From Vicinamibacteraceae bacterium (GTDB taxonomy: Bacteria; Acidobacteriota; Thermoanaerobaculia; Multivoradales; Multivoraceae): a DNA stretch of 64,000 nt. Location of the stretch: the NCBI GenBank assembly GCA_012270995.1, contig JAAXHG010000166.1:110818-174817 (forward strand), written 5' to 3'. Of this stretch, positions 38,366 through 51,077 are shown one piece after another (position 1 is the first letter of the stretch; the number at the start of each line of letters is the position of its first letter). The notes beneath the pieces are model-generated. The model saw only the letters and a list, made by a program, of their open reading frames with translations. It was not told the DNA's origin and did not search any database. The translations under genes and the position numbers were made by a program.

Positions 38366-38408
38366 ACGTACGACGGCGGTCTGCTCTTGGGAAGCCCGGC
38401 CGAGCATC

Positions 38409-38414
38409 TACAAT
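38409..38414 (+). promoter_or_regulatory. -10 box, leaderless-type, for acyl-CoA carboxylase subunit
   Basis: TACAAT ends 9 nt before ATG 38424. A TTGGGA -35-like element lies 16 nt upstream of it. Confidence 0.6.
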
Positions 38415-38423
38415 CCCCGTCCA

Positions 38424-39977
38424 ATGTCCTGGCAACCTGAGGTCGACGAGATCGAACGCCGCCGGCGCCTAGCGCTGGCGATGGGCGGCGAGGAGGCGGT
38501 CCAGCGCCAGCACGAGCGCGGACGCCTCACGGTGCGCGAGCGGATCGAGCGTGTCGCCGACCCGGGCTCGTTCGTCGAGGAAGGTCGTCAGGCCGGCGCC
38601 GCCGAGGTCGACGAGGCGGGCCGCGTCGTCTCCTTCACGCCGGCGAACTACGTCGTCGGCTTTGCCGACGTCGACGGCGGCCGCGTCATCGTGGCCGGCG
38701 AGGACTTCACCCAGGCCGGCGGCTCGCCGTCACCGGCCGGGCTGCGCAAGAGCGTCTACTCCGAGGAACTCGCCCTCAAGTACCGGCTGCCGTTGGTGCG
38801 CTTTCTCGAAGGTGGCGGCGGCAGCGTGCGCGGCAGCGCGGGCCGTCAGAAGGGGGCGCCGAAGACGCCGCCGCGGCCGATGGGGGAGCCGGTGTACTCG
38901 CGGGCGCGCTTCTGGTCGATCGCCGAGATCCTGCGCACCGTGCCGGTGGCCTCGATCGGGGTCGGCGCGGTTGCGGGGTTTCCCGCGGCTCGCCTGGTCG
39001 CGTCCCACTTCTCCGTGATGACGCGGCACACGGCCCAGATCCTGATCGGCGGCCCGGCGCTGGTGGAGCGCGCCCTGGGCGAGAAGAAGACGAAGGACGA
39101 ACTCGGCGGCTGGCGGGTTCATAGCAAGAGCGGGGTCGTCGACAACGTCGCCGAGGACGAGGACGACGCGATGGCCCAGGTCCGCCGCTTCCTGGGCTAC
39201 CTGCCCTCGAACGTCGACTCGCTGCCGCCGCGGCGGAAGTCGGGCGATCCGGCGGACCGGCGCGAGGAGCGGTTGCTCTCGATCGTGCCCCGGGATCGGC
39301 GCTTCCTCTACGACATGCGCGAGCTGATCTCGCTCGTCGTCGACCGGGACAGCTTCTTCGAGATGACGGCGGGTTACGGACCGTCCCAGATCACAGGTCT
39401 GGCCCGGGTCGACGGTCACACGGTCGGAGTGGTCGCCAACGACTGCAGGCACATCGGCGGCGCGATGGACGCCGCCGGGGCCCAGAAGTTCCGGCGCTTC
39501 GTCGAGTTCTGCGAGACCTTCCACCTGCCGATCCTCAGCCTGGTCGACGAACCGGGCTTCATGATCGGCTCGGAGTCGGAGGCGTCCGGCACGATCCGCT
39601 ACGGCATGGAGGCGATCGCGGCAACCGTGCGGACGACCGTGCCCTGGTGCGCCGTGCAGATCCGCAAGTCCTACGGCGTAGCCGCCGCGGCGCACTACGG
39701 CCCGGGCGGCCGGGTGCTGATCTGGCCCTCGGCCGAGAGCGGCGCGCTGCCGATCGAGGGCGGCGTGGCGGTCGCCTTCCGGCGAGAGATCGCCGCGGCG
39801 CCCGACCCCGAGCGGAAACGCGCCGAACTGGAGGCCGAGTTCGCCAAGCGGCGGACACCCTTCCCGCGGGCCGAGGGCTTCTCGGTCCATGACCTGATCG
39901 ATCCTCGCGGCACACGCGCCGAGGTGGTCAAGTGGCTGAAACTGTCGGAGCCGCTGCTCGCGTCGCGGGTACGGTGA
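38424..39977 (+). CDS. Acyl-CoA carboxylase carboxyltransferase subunit
   Basis: The 517-aa protein is a crotonase-fold carboxyltransferase of the propionyl-/acetyl-/methylcrotonyl-CoA carboxylase beta class. Motifs include GRLTVRERIERVADPGSF, VEGGGGSVRGSAG-type loops, GGPALVERALGE and VDEPGFMIGSESEASGTIRYG. It moves CO2 from carboxybiotin to an acyl-CoA. No biotin carboxylase or biotin carrier gene lies in the window, so its partner must be elsewhere. It sits next to other CoA-ester genes. The acyl specificity cannot be fixed from sequence. Confidence 0.9.
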   Translation: MSWQPEVDEIERRRRLALAMGGEEAVQRQHERGRLTVRERIERVADPGSFVEEGRQAGAAEVDEAGRVVSFTPANYVVGFADVDGGRVIVAGEDFTQAGGSPSPAGLRKSVYSEELALKYRLPLVRFLEGGGGSVRGSAGRQKGAPKTPPRPMGEPVYSRARFWSIAEILRTVPVASIGVGAVAGFPAARLVASHFSVMTRHTAQILIGGPALVERALGEKKTKDELGGWRVHSKSGVVDNVAEDEDDAMAQVRRFLGYLPSNVDSLPPRRKSGDPADRREERLLSIVPRDRRFLYDMRELISLVVDRDSFFEMTAGYGPSQITGLARVDGHTVGVVANDCRHIGGAMDAAGAQKFRRFVEFCETFHLPILSLVDEPGFMIGSESEASGTIRYGMEAIAATVRTTVPWCAVQIRKSYGVAAAAHYGPGGRVLIWPSAESGALPIEGGVAVAFRREIAAAPDPERKRAELEAEFAKRRTPFPRAEGFSVHDLIDPRGTRAEVVKWLKLSEPLLASRVR

Positions 39978-39997
39978 GGAATCCCAAGGAGGCCGGT

Positions 39998-40819
39998 ATG
40001 CCTGTGAACCGAAACAAGAGAATGTCGTGCACCACCTTGGCAGCGGCCCTGTTGCTGACCGCGGCCGCCACCGCCCAGCAACAGCCGGTCGGCTACGAGG
40101 ACACGCCGAAGCTGCCGGGGCTGCCGTGGAAGGTGCACGACCCGAACCGGCCGCTGCCGCCGGTGGTCGCTCCGGGCGCCTCCTTCAGCGACATGGCGCC
40201 GGCGCCGGCCGACGCGATCGTGCTGTTCGACGGCACGGACCTCTCGAAGTGGCGGAAGCCGAACGGCGACGAACCGGAGTGGAAGGTCGAGAACGGGTAC
40301 ATGGAGGTCACCTCGACCGGGTCGATCCGTACCCGGGACGAGTTCGGCGACTTTCAGCTCCACCTGGAGTTCGCGACGCCGGCGAAGGTCGAGAGCAACA
40401 GCCAGGGCCGCGGCAACAGCGGCGTGATGATCTACGGCGACTACGAAGTCCAGATCCTCGACTCGTACGAGAACCGGTCCTACGCCGACGGGCAGGCGGG
40501 CGCGCTCTACGGCCAGACGCCGCCCATGGTCAACTCCTCGAGGGCCCCGGGCGTCTGGCAGACCTACGACATCATCTTCGAGGCGCCGCGCTGGAAGGAC
40601 GGCGAACTCGTCAAGAAGGCGAACGTCACCGTGCTCCACAACGGCGTGGTCATCCATCACAAGAAGGAGTACATCGGCCGGACGATCCACCGGCGGGTCG
40701 GCGTCTACGACCGGCCGCACGAGCCTCGCGGCTGGATCGGCCTGCAGGACCACCGCAACCCGACCCGCTTCCGCAACGTCTGGATCCGCGAGCTTCCGGG
40801 CTACGACAGCGGCGGCTGA
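39998..40819 (+). CDS. Exported DUF1080 (3-keto-disaccharide hydrolase-like) protein
   Basis: A 273-aa protein with a signal peptide (TTLAAALLLTAAATAQQ) and a DUF1080 / LamG-like beta-sandwich: ADAIVLFDGTDLSKWRKP, FGDFQLHLEFATPAKV, GNSGVMIYGDYEVQILDSY, GWIGLQDHRNPTRFRNVWI. The family includes enzymes that cleave 3-ketoglycosides and many sugar-binding proteins. No associated dehydrogenase lies beside it. ATG 39998 has a strong AAGGAGG. It may be co-transcribed with the preceding carboxylase gene (20-nt gap). Confidence 0.85.
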   Translation: MPVNRNKRMSCTTLAAALLLTAAATAQQQPVGYEDTPKLPGLPWKVHDPNRPLPPVVAPGASFSDMAPAPADAIVLFDGTDLSKWRKPNGDEPEWKVENGYMEVTSTGSIRTRDEFGDFQLHLEFATPAKVESNSQGRGNSGVMIYGDYEVQILDSYENRSYADGQAGALYGQTPPMVNSSRAPGVWQTYDIIFEAPRWKDGELVKKANVTVLHNGVVIHHKKEYIGRTIHRRVGVYDRPHEPRGWIGLQDHRNPTRFRNVWIRELPGYDSGG

Positions 40820-40841
40820 GGCTGCGGCAGTCCGAACTCTC

Positions 40842-42011
40842 TTGAAGATCTCCCTCTTCTACCTGCCCTCGATTGGCTCGCGGGCCGACATCAAGCAGGG
40901 CATGGCCGGTCTGCGCGGCGATCTCTACGACCGGATGCTGGCCGAGGTCTCGGAGCAGGCCCGGCTCGCCGACGACCTCGGCTACGACTCGATCAGCTTC
41001 ACCGAGCACCACTTCCACGTCGAGGGCTTCGAACTCTCGAACAACCCGGTGCTGCTCGACCTGTTCGTCGGCATGCAGACGAAGAACATCCGGGTGGGCC
41101 AGCTGGGCATCGTGCTGCCGGCGAGGAACCCGATCCGGGTCGCCGAGGACATCGCGATGCTCGACCGGATGACCGGCGGCCGCGCGAACGCGGGTTTCGC
41201 CCGCGGCTACCAGCGGCGCTGGGTCGACGTGATGGCGCAGCAGACGCACGGCATCTCCGGCGCCCTGCCGCACCGGCACGACGAGATCGACGCGACGAAC
41301 CGTGCGGCCTTCGAGGAGTGTTTCCGGATCGTCAAGAAGGCCTGGACCGAGCCGATGCTCGACTACGAAGGCCGGTTCTGGAAGGTCCCCGTGGGCGGCC
41401 AGCAAGGCGGCACGCCGTGGACCCTCGAGGCGACGGAGCAGTGGGGCGCCGGCGTCGAGGACGGCGTGCTGCGCCAGGTCGGCGTGGTGCCGAAGCCGGT
41501 GCAGAAGCCCCACCCGCCGATCTTCCAGCCCTTCGCGTCGTCCGAGGCGAGCATCCGCTGGTGCGCGCGGGAAGGCGTGACCGCGATCCTGCCGCCGCTG
41601 CACCCGAAGCGGGAGCGGGCACTGTTCGAGTTGTTCGCCGAGGAGTCCGGCCGGCCGCTCGGCGAGGGGATCGGCGTCCTGCGCGACGTCGTGATCGCCG
41701 ATACGGACGCCGAGGCGGAACGCCTGTGGAAGGCGAGCGGCGCGTTCTGCGGCTCCGCCTGGTTCGAGCCGTTCGGCTTCAGCCGGGGGATGATCGACCC
41801 GGACACGGGTGAGGAGTTCGGCGACATGATGGGCTCCGGGATGGCGTTGGTCGGCGACGTCGACACCGTGACCCGACAACTCGAGACGCTCCGCGAGCGC
41901 CTGCCGGTGACCTGGCTCTACTTCTGGGCCTACAACGGGCTGCTGCCGCACGGGCGGCTGATGTCGACGATCGAACGGTTCAAGACCGAGGTGCTCCCGC
42001 GGGTTGCGTAG
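40842..42011 (+). CDS. Luciferase-like (LLM class) flavin-dependent monooxygenase
   Basis: This 389-aa LLM-fold protein has KISLFYLPSIGSRAD, LGYDSISFTEHHFHVEGF, IVLPARNPIRVAEDIAMLDR, GRANAGFARGYQRRW and a late TWLYFWAYNGLLPH. LLM enzymes use reduced flavin from a separate reductase to oxidise organic substrates; the substrate here is unknown. It starts at TTG 40842 and lies 22 nt after the DUF1080 gene. A hairpin-capable stretch (about 42011-42033) lies at its 3' end and could end transcription. Confidence 0.85.
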   Translation: MKISLFYLPSIGSRADIKQGMAGLRGDLYDRMLAEVSEQARLADDLGYDSISFTEHHFHVEGFELSNNPVLLDLFVGMQTKNIRVGQLGIVLPARNPIRVAEDIAMLDRMTGGRANAGFARGYQRRWVDVMAQQTHGISGALPHRHDEIDATNRAAFEECFRIVKKAWTEPMLDYEGRFWKVPVGGQQGGTPWTLEATEQWGAGVEDGVLRQVGVVPKPVQKPHPPIFQPFASSEASIRWCAREGVTAILPPLHPKRERALFELFAEESGRPLGEGIGVLRDVVIADTDAEAERLWKASGAFCGSAWFEPFGFSRGMIDPDTGEEFGDMMGSGMALVGDVDTVTRQLETLRERLPVTWLYFWAYNGLLPHGRLMSTIERFKTEVLPRVA

Positions 42012-42120
42012 ACGCCGGGTTGACCCGGGGCGTAGTAAAGAGTGTGTAACCCTGAACTGATAGCGTCGTCACGGCGCGGATGGAGATGGAGAGAGTGAGC
42101 GTAGAGAAGGGGATCCGGCG

Positions 42121-42336
42121 ATGAGCGCCGCGACAGACACGCTGCGTACTGCCGAGACTTTGCGCGAATCCGGCGTACCGAACCGCCAGGCCACCGCTCA
42201 TGCCCGTGCGATCGAAGAGGCTGTCGGCGACTTGGTCACGCGAGATCAGATGCGTGCCGACCTGTACCGCGCCCTGCTGCTTCAGGCCGCCGTCATCATC
42301 GGCGCGGTTGTTGGCTTGTTGAGGCTGATTCCCTGA
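42121..42336 (+). CDS. Small DUF1640-like protein with C-terminal membrane helix
   Basis: This 71-aa protein begins SAATDTLRTAETLRESGVP, has a short Q-rich helix (RQATAHARAIEEAVGDLV) and ends with one transmembrane helix (LLLQAAVIIGAVVGLLRLI). It is a paralogue of the 73-aa gene at 50825, sharing a TDTL/FDTL-like start, AGVP/SGVP, a QA motif and the C-terminal helix. The pattern resembles DUF1640 (CCDC90-like) proteins; function is unknown. It has a GAGAAGGGG upstream and leads directly into the broken RM gene 80 nt downstream, so co-transcription is likely. Confidence 0.6.
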   Translation: MSAATDTLRTAETLRESGVPNRQATAHARAIEEAVGDLVTRDQMRADLYRALLLQAAVIIGAVVGLLRLIP

Positions 42337-42415
42337 GCTTGCCAGGCGCCGAGAGGCCTGTCGCGCCGGATCGTCGCGGAGGATCCCCGAGGTCTCGCCG
42401 GCCGCGAGGGGGCGC

Positions 42416-45717
<3,302 letters not shown>

Positions 45718-45806
45718 CCGCGCTACTCCCGCCCGGCGCTCACCGGTTTCCGGAGGGCGCGGTCGGAGGCCGGCGGCGGGCCCGAAGGTCTCCGTTTGGA
45801 CATGAC

Positions 45807-46208
45807 CTACGCGAGGGCCTCGACGCCTTCGGTGGCGGCCGCCTCGGTGAGGCGCCGGTCGAAGCTCGCCAGGGCGCAGTTTTCCCGGATCGCCAAAGCC
45901 AGATAGCTGGCGTCGTATGCGGTCAGGCCGTGTTCGCGCGCCAGCGCCATGACGTGGCGATCGTCCGCCTCGCCGGGAAAGCGAATGGGAAGTCGGCGCA
46001 ACCTCTCCATGGACGCTTCCGCATGCCGGTCGTCGATCCGCCCGCGGCGCTCGGCCGTCAACAGGAGATTCCGCAGTTCGTGCCAGAACACGTCGGGGAC
46101 CTTCGCCGTTTCGCGACCCAGTCGGTCGAGGGCGAGTTCCGCGAGCGCCGCCTCCTCGTCGGGCAGAACCCAGGCCGCGGCCACCGAGGCGTCCGCCACG
46201 AACGCCAT
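45807..46208 (-). CDS. VapC-like PIN-domain toxin
   Basis: A 133-aa PIN domain beginning FVADASVAAAWVLPDEE with Asp6, then an internal Glu (FWHELRNLL), and C-terminal YDASYLALA (Asp) and LASFDRRL (Asp), the acidic cluster of metal-dependent RNases. VapC toxins cleave tRNA or rRNA. ATG 46208 overlaps the antitoxin stop (TGATG). The upstream antitoxin reading frame is broken, so whether the toxin is restrained in this strain is unclear. Confidence 0.88.
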   Translation of the reverse strand: MAFVADASVAAAWVLPDEEAALAELALDRLGRETAKVPDVFWHELRNLLLTAERRGRIDDRHAEASMERLRRLPIRFPGEADDRHVMALAREHGLTAYDASYLALAIRENCALASFDRRLTEAAATEGVEALA

Positions 46209-46449
46209 CAGCGCTTGTGGCCTTCGTGGCGCCAGGCGAGAAGTTCCGCGGTCGTCACCGCGCGCTGTCTGGCCCGTTCCCGCCGCAGGGTTGCGCATAG
46301 CTCGGCGTGCTCGGGGCCGCCGACGTGAGGCGTCACCCGGGTATCGGTTTCTCGCCACGACACAACACCAGCTCCTCGCCAGCCTCGACCTGGGCCAGCA
46401 GTGCCGAAAGATGAGTCTTCGCCTCGCCAATCTTCACGTAACGGGTCAT
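46208..46449 (-). pseudogene. Phd/YefM-type antitoxin with a 1-bp frameshift
   Basis: From ATG 46449 the minus strand encodes the Phd/YefM N-terminus TRYVKIGEAKTHLSALLAQV, EAGEELVLCRGEKPIPG, then stops at 46335-46333. In the next frame translation continues as RVTPHVGGPEHAEL... and ends with ELLAWRHEGHKR, whose stop overlaps vapC. A single missing base near 46339-46342, so that ATAGCCCGG reads ATACCCGG, would restore KPIARVTP, the usual Phd sequence. Either the antitoxin is broken or the base was lost in sequencing. A sound promoter precedes it. Confidence 0.75.
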
Positions 46450-46504
46450 GTCTCCCCCATCCCCTGTTTCACTCCGGCTTCAGGAAAGCCCGCTCTTCGA
46501 ACCG

Positions 46505-46533
46505 AGACTAGGCCCAGGCACCCACTTGGTCAA
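46505..46533 (-). promoter_or_regulatory. Sigma70-type promoter of the phd-vapC pair
   Basis: On the minus strand TTGACC (46533-46528) and TAGTCT (46510-46505) are separated by exactly 17 nt, close to the sigma70 consensus. The start would be about 46498, leaving a leader of about 50 nt that ends in GGGGGAG before ATG 46449. Unlike the -10 boxes elsewhere in this window, it gives an ordinary leadered transcript. Confidence 0.7.
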
Positions 46534-46663
46534 GTCCTTGGTCTACTCGCGCGACGGGCGGGCCGGCAAGTGGACCGTCCGAGACGCCGGGAACCAAGCC
46601 TCCGTAGCGGGTTCGTAGCCGGATGGAACGGATCCTCGGTGGTGTTCAAGCCAGCCAGCCGCC

Positions 46664-49063
<2,400 letters not shown>

Positions 49064-49099
49064 GTGCACGGAAGCGATGGCGGTACCCCCTTCGCGCCC

Positions 49100-49492
49100 T
49101 CAGTTGACGTCGCCGCCGTCGTCTCCGTCATCGCCACCGTCGCCGTCGCCGTCCTTGCCGTCACCCGTGTCGGGCTCGATCGTGCAGAGCAGGGGGACTT
49201 CGGCCTGCTGGGCCAGGCTGCCGACCTCGGCCACCTTGGTTTCGGCCACCGAGAACGGGTAGAGCCCGACGACGCCGACGCCGTTCTTGTGGACGTAGAG
49301 CATGAGCCGCGAGGCGTCCGATTCGGTCATGTGGAAGACGTGCTGCAAGACGACGACGACGAACTCGCGCGGCGTGAAGTCGTCGTTGTGGAGCAGCACC
49401 TTGTACAGTCGCGGACGGGCCAGCTTGGTCGTGGCCTTGGTCTTCGTGAGGACCTTGCCGTCGGCCTGCTGGTCGTCTTCGAAGTGCGGCAT
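49100..49492 (-). CDS. clpS: ClpS adaptor protein
   Basis: This 130-aa ClpS has the folded core YKVLLHNDDFTPREFVVVVL and VHKNGVGVVGLYPFSVAE, in which NDD and the hydrophobic pocket residues bind N-degron ends and deliver them to ClpA. The C-terminal extension (GDGKDGDGDGGDDGDDGG) is an unusual acidic Gly-Asp tail of about 25 residues not typical of ClpS. ATG 49492 follows TATAAT by 9 nt with no Shine-Dalgarno. clpA follows on the same strand. Confidence 0.93.
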   Translation of the reverse strand: MPHFEDDQQADGKVLTKTKATTKLARPRLYKVLLHNDDFTPREFVVVVLQHVFHMTESDASRLMLYVHKNGVGVVGLYPFSVAETKVAEVGSLAQQAEVPLLCTIEPDTGDGKDGDGDGGDDGDDGGDVN

Positions 49493-49501
49493 GGCGTCTC
49501 G

Positions 49502-49507
49502 ATTATA
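49502..49507 (-). promoter_or_regulatory. -10 box, leaderless-type, for clpS-clpA
   Basis: Perfect consensus TATAAT on the minus strand ends 9 nt before ATG 49492; the spacer CGAGACGCC holds no Shine-Dalgarno. Confidence 0.7.
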
Positions 49508-49537
49508 GGTCCGGGGCCAGGGCAGCGAGTCGCGGCT

Positions 49538-50734
49538 CTAGCCGAGTTGCGTCCAGTTGCTGCGCCATGCCTCGATGCCCTCGAGGTGTCGCTTCGCGTC
49601 GCGCTTCAGTGCCGCACCGAGGAGCTGGTTCAGCTTCTCGTCCATGAACAGGTGCGAGCTGTAGACGGGCGCGGGCTCGAAGCCCCGGCTGATCTTGTGC
49701 TCTCCGCCGGCGCCGCCCTCGAAGACCTGCACGCCGCGTTCGATGCACTCGTCGATCGAGTGGTAGAGGCAGACGTTGAAGTGCAGGAAGCGGTGATGCT
49801 CATGACAGCCCCAGTAGCGGCCGTAGAGGTGGGTGTCCGAGCGCAGGTTGACGGCGCCGGCTATGACCCGGTCTTCGCGCTCGGCGACGACAAGCTCGAC
49901 TTCGTTGCCGAGGTCGGTGAACAGGTCGGAGAACAGCTCCCGGTTCAGGTAACGACCGCCCCACATGTGCCGGTCGCAGGTGGTGCAGTAGAGCCGGAAC
50001 GCGGTTTCGGCCCAGCGCTCGGGATCGGCGGCGATCTCCCGGCCGCGGACGGTGCGGATGGCGATGCCCTGCCGGGCCGGTTCGCGGCGCTCCCGGCGGC
50101 ACTGGGTCCGGCGCTTGGAGCGGAGCTTCAGCAGCCAGTCTTCCGGCGTCCGGTAGTGGTAGTTGTGCCAGTGATACTGGACCATGACCCTTCGGGAGAG
50201 GCCGGCGTCGGCAAGGGCCGACGCCTCCCGGTCGGTGTGGTAGAGGACGTGGACGGAGGCCGCGCCGACATCCCGGGCGGTGTGGGCGGCAAGCTGCACG
50301 AGGAGTCGGGTGGCGACCGACGGGTCGAGGTCGGCGACGGCCAGGATGCGGCGCCCGGTGACAGGGGAGAAGGGCACGCCGACCACGAGCTTCGGGTAGA
50401 AGCGGCCGCCGACGGCCCGCACCGCGTCGCCGAAGGCCCAGTCCCGCGAGAAGTCGCCCATGCCATCGTTCTTGATGTAGGCGGGGGCGGCCGCGATCAG
50501 GTCGTCGTCGGCGCCCCAGGCAGTGAGGTGGAAGGGCAGCCAGCCGCGGTCGGGCGCCACGCAGCCGTTCCGTTCGAGGGCTTCGAGGAACGTCCAGGAC
50601 AGGAAGGGGCGGTCGCCCGGCCGGAGCAATCGGTCCCAGGCTTTCCGCGGAATGTCCGCGATCGACTGGAGGATCCTGAGTTCGACCTGCCGCGGTGCGG
50701 TGCGGTCTCCCGTGGCGGTTGCGGCATCGTCCAT
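49538..50734 (-). CDS. DUF482 / FemAB-like peptidoglycan-bridge type acyltransferase
   Basis: This 398-aa protein matches the DUF482 (GNAT-superfamily, FemAB-like) group: FLSWTFLEALERNGCVAPD, KNDGMGDFSRDWAFGDA, RTPEDWLLKLRSKRRTQCRR, YWGCHEHHRFLHFNVCLYH and EGGAGGEHKISRGFEP. Its substrate is unknown; aminoacyl transfer to cell-wall precursors is a family-based guess. ATG 50734 lies 6 nt after AAGACT, so it probably has a leaderless transcript. It is divergent from the small gene at 50825 and lies upstream of clpS. Confidence 0.8.
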   Translation of the reverse strand: MDDAATATGDRTAPRQVELRILQSIADIPRKAWDRLLRPGDRPFLSWTFLEALERNGCVAPDRGWLPFHLTAWGADDDLIAAAPAYIKNDGMGDFSRDWAFGDAVRAVGGRFYPKLVVGVPFSPVTGRRILAVADLDPSVATRLLVQLAAHTARDVGAASVHVLYHTDREASALADAGLSRRVMVQYHWHNYHYRTPEDWLLKLRSKRRTQCRRERREPARQGIAIRTVRGREIAADPERWAETAFRLYCTTCDRHMWGGRYLNRELFSDLFTDLGNEVELVVAEREDRVIAGAVNLRSDTHLYGRYWGCHEHHRFLHFNVCLYHSIDECIERGVQVFEGGAGGEHKISRGFEPAPVYSSHLFMDEKLNQLLGAALKRDAKRHLEGIEAWRSNWTQLG

Positions 50735-50740
50735 CGAACG

Positions 50741-50746
50741 AGTCTT
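50741..50746 (-). promoter_or_regulatory. -10 box, leaderless-type, for DUF482 gene
   Basis: AAGACT on the minus strand ends 6 nt before ATG 50734. It differs from the TAGACT of other promoters only at the first base. Confidence 0.4.
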
Positions 50747-50812
50747 GCACGGTGCGGCGGCCGCCGGCAGTGCTGAGCCGTAACCGCCGTGGACGAATCC
50801 TCCTGGCCGTCG

Positions 50813-50818
50813 TAGACT
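50813..50818 (+). promoter_or_regulatory. -10 box, leaderless-type, for the DUF1640-like gene
   Basis: TAGACT ends 6 nt before ATG 50825. TGGACG lies 17 nt upstream as a possible -35. Confidence 0.55.
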
Positions 50819-50824
50819 GAGGCC

Positions 50825-51046
50825 ATGAGCAGCGCGACGTTCGACACCTTGGCTGCCGCGCGCAAGCTCGAGGCGGCGGGCGTTCCCGCCGCCCAGGCCG
50901 AGGCGATGGTCGAGACGGTACGCGCTGCCGTCTCGGAGGGCGTCGCGACGAAGGCCGACCTGAAGGCCCTGGAATTGCGACTGGTCCTGTGGGGAATCGG
51001 TCTGGCGTCGGTCGCGGTCGGCGTGTTGCGGTGGATGCTCGCCTGA
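50825..51046 (+). CDS. Small DUF1640-like protein with C-terminal membrane helix, second copy
   Basis: A 73-aa protein beginning SSATFDTLAAARKLEAAGVP, then AAQAEAMVETVRAAVSEGVA, a TKADLKALELRL coiled coil and a C-terminal membrane helix (LVLWGIGLASVAVGVLRWML). The ATKADL-ELRL pattern is that of DUF1640-type proteins, which oligomerise through coiled coils. Its relative at 42121 precedes the broken RM gene; this one stands alone, convergent with the transferase-encoding operon at 51078. Confidence 0.65.
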   Translation: MSSATFDTLAAARKLEAAGVPAAQAEAMVETVRAAVSEGVATKADLKALELRLVLWGIGLASVAVGVLRWMLA

Positions 51047-51077
51047 GCCTGGGGGCCGCGGAGGCACTTCCGCGCTG

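Noticed and set aside
42020-42048. TTGACC ... TGTGTA as a promoter of the 71-aa gene
   Set aside because: The -35 is reasonable and the spacing is 17 nt, but the -10 is poor, and part of it lies in a hairpin-capable stretch after the preceding gene, so I did not list it.
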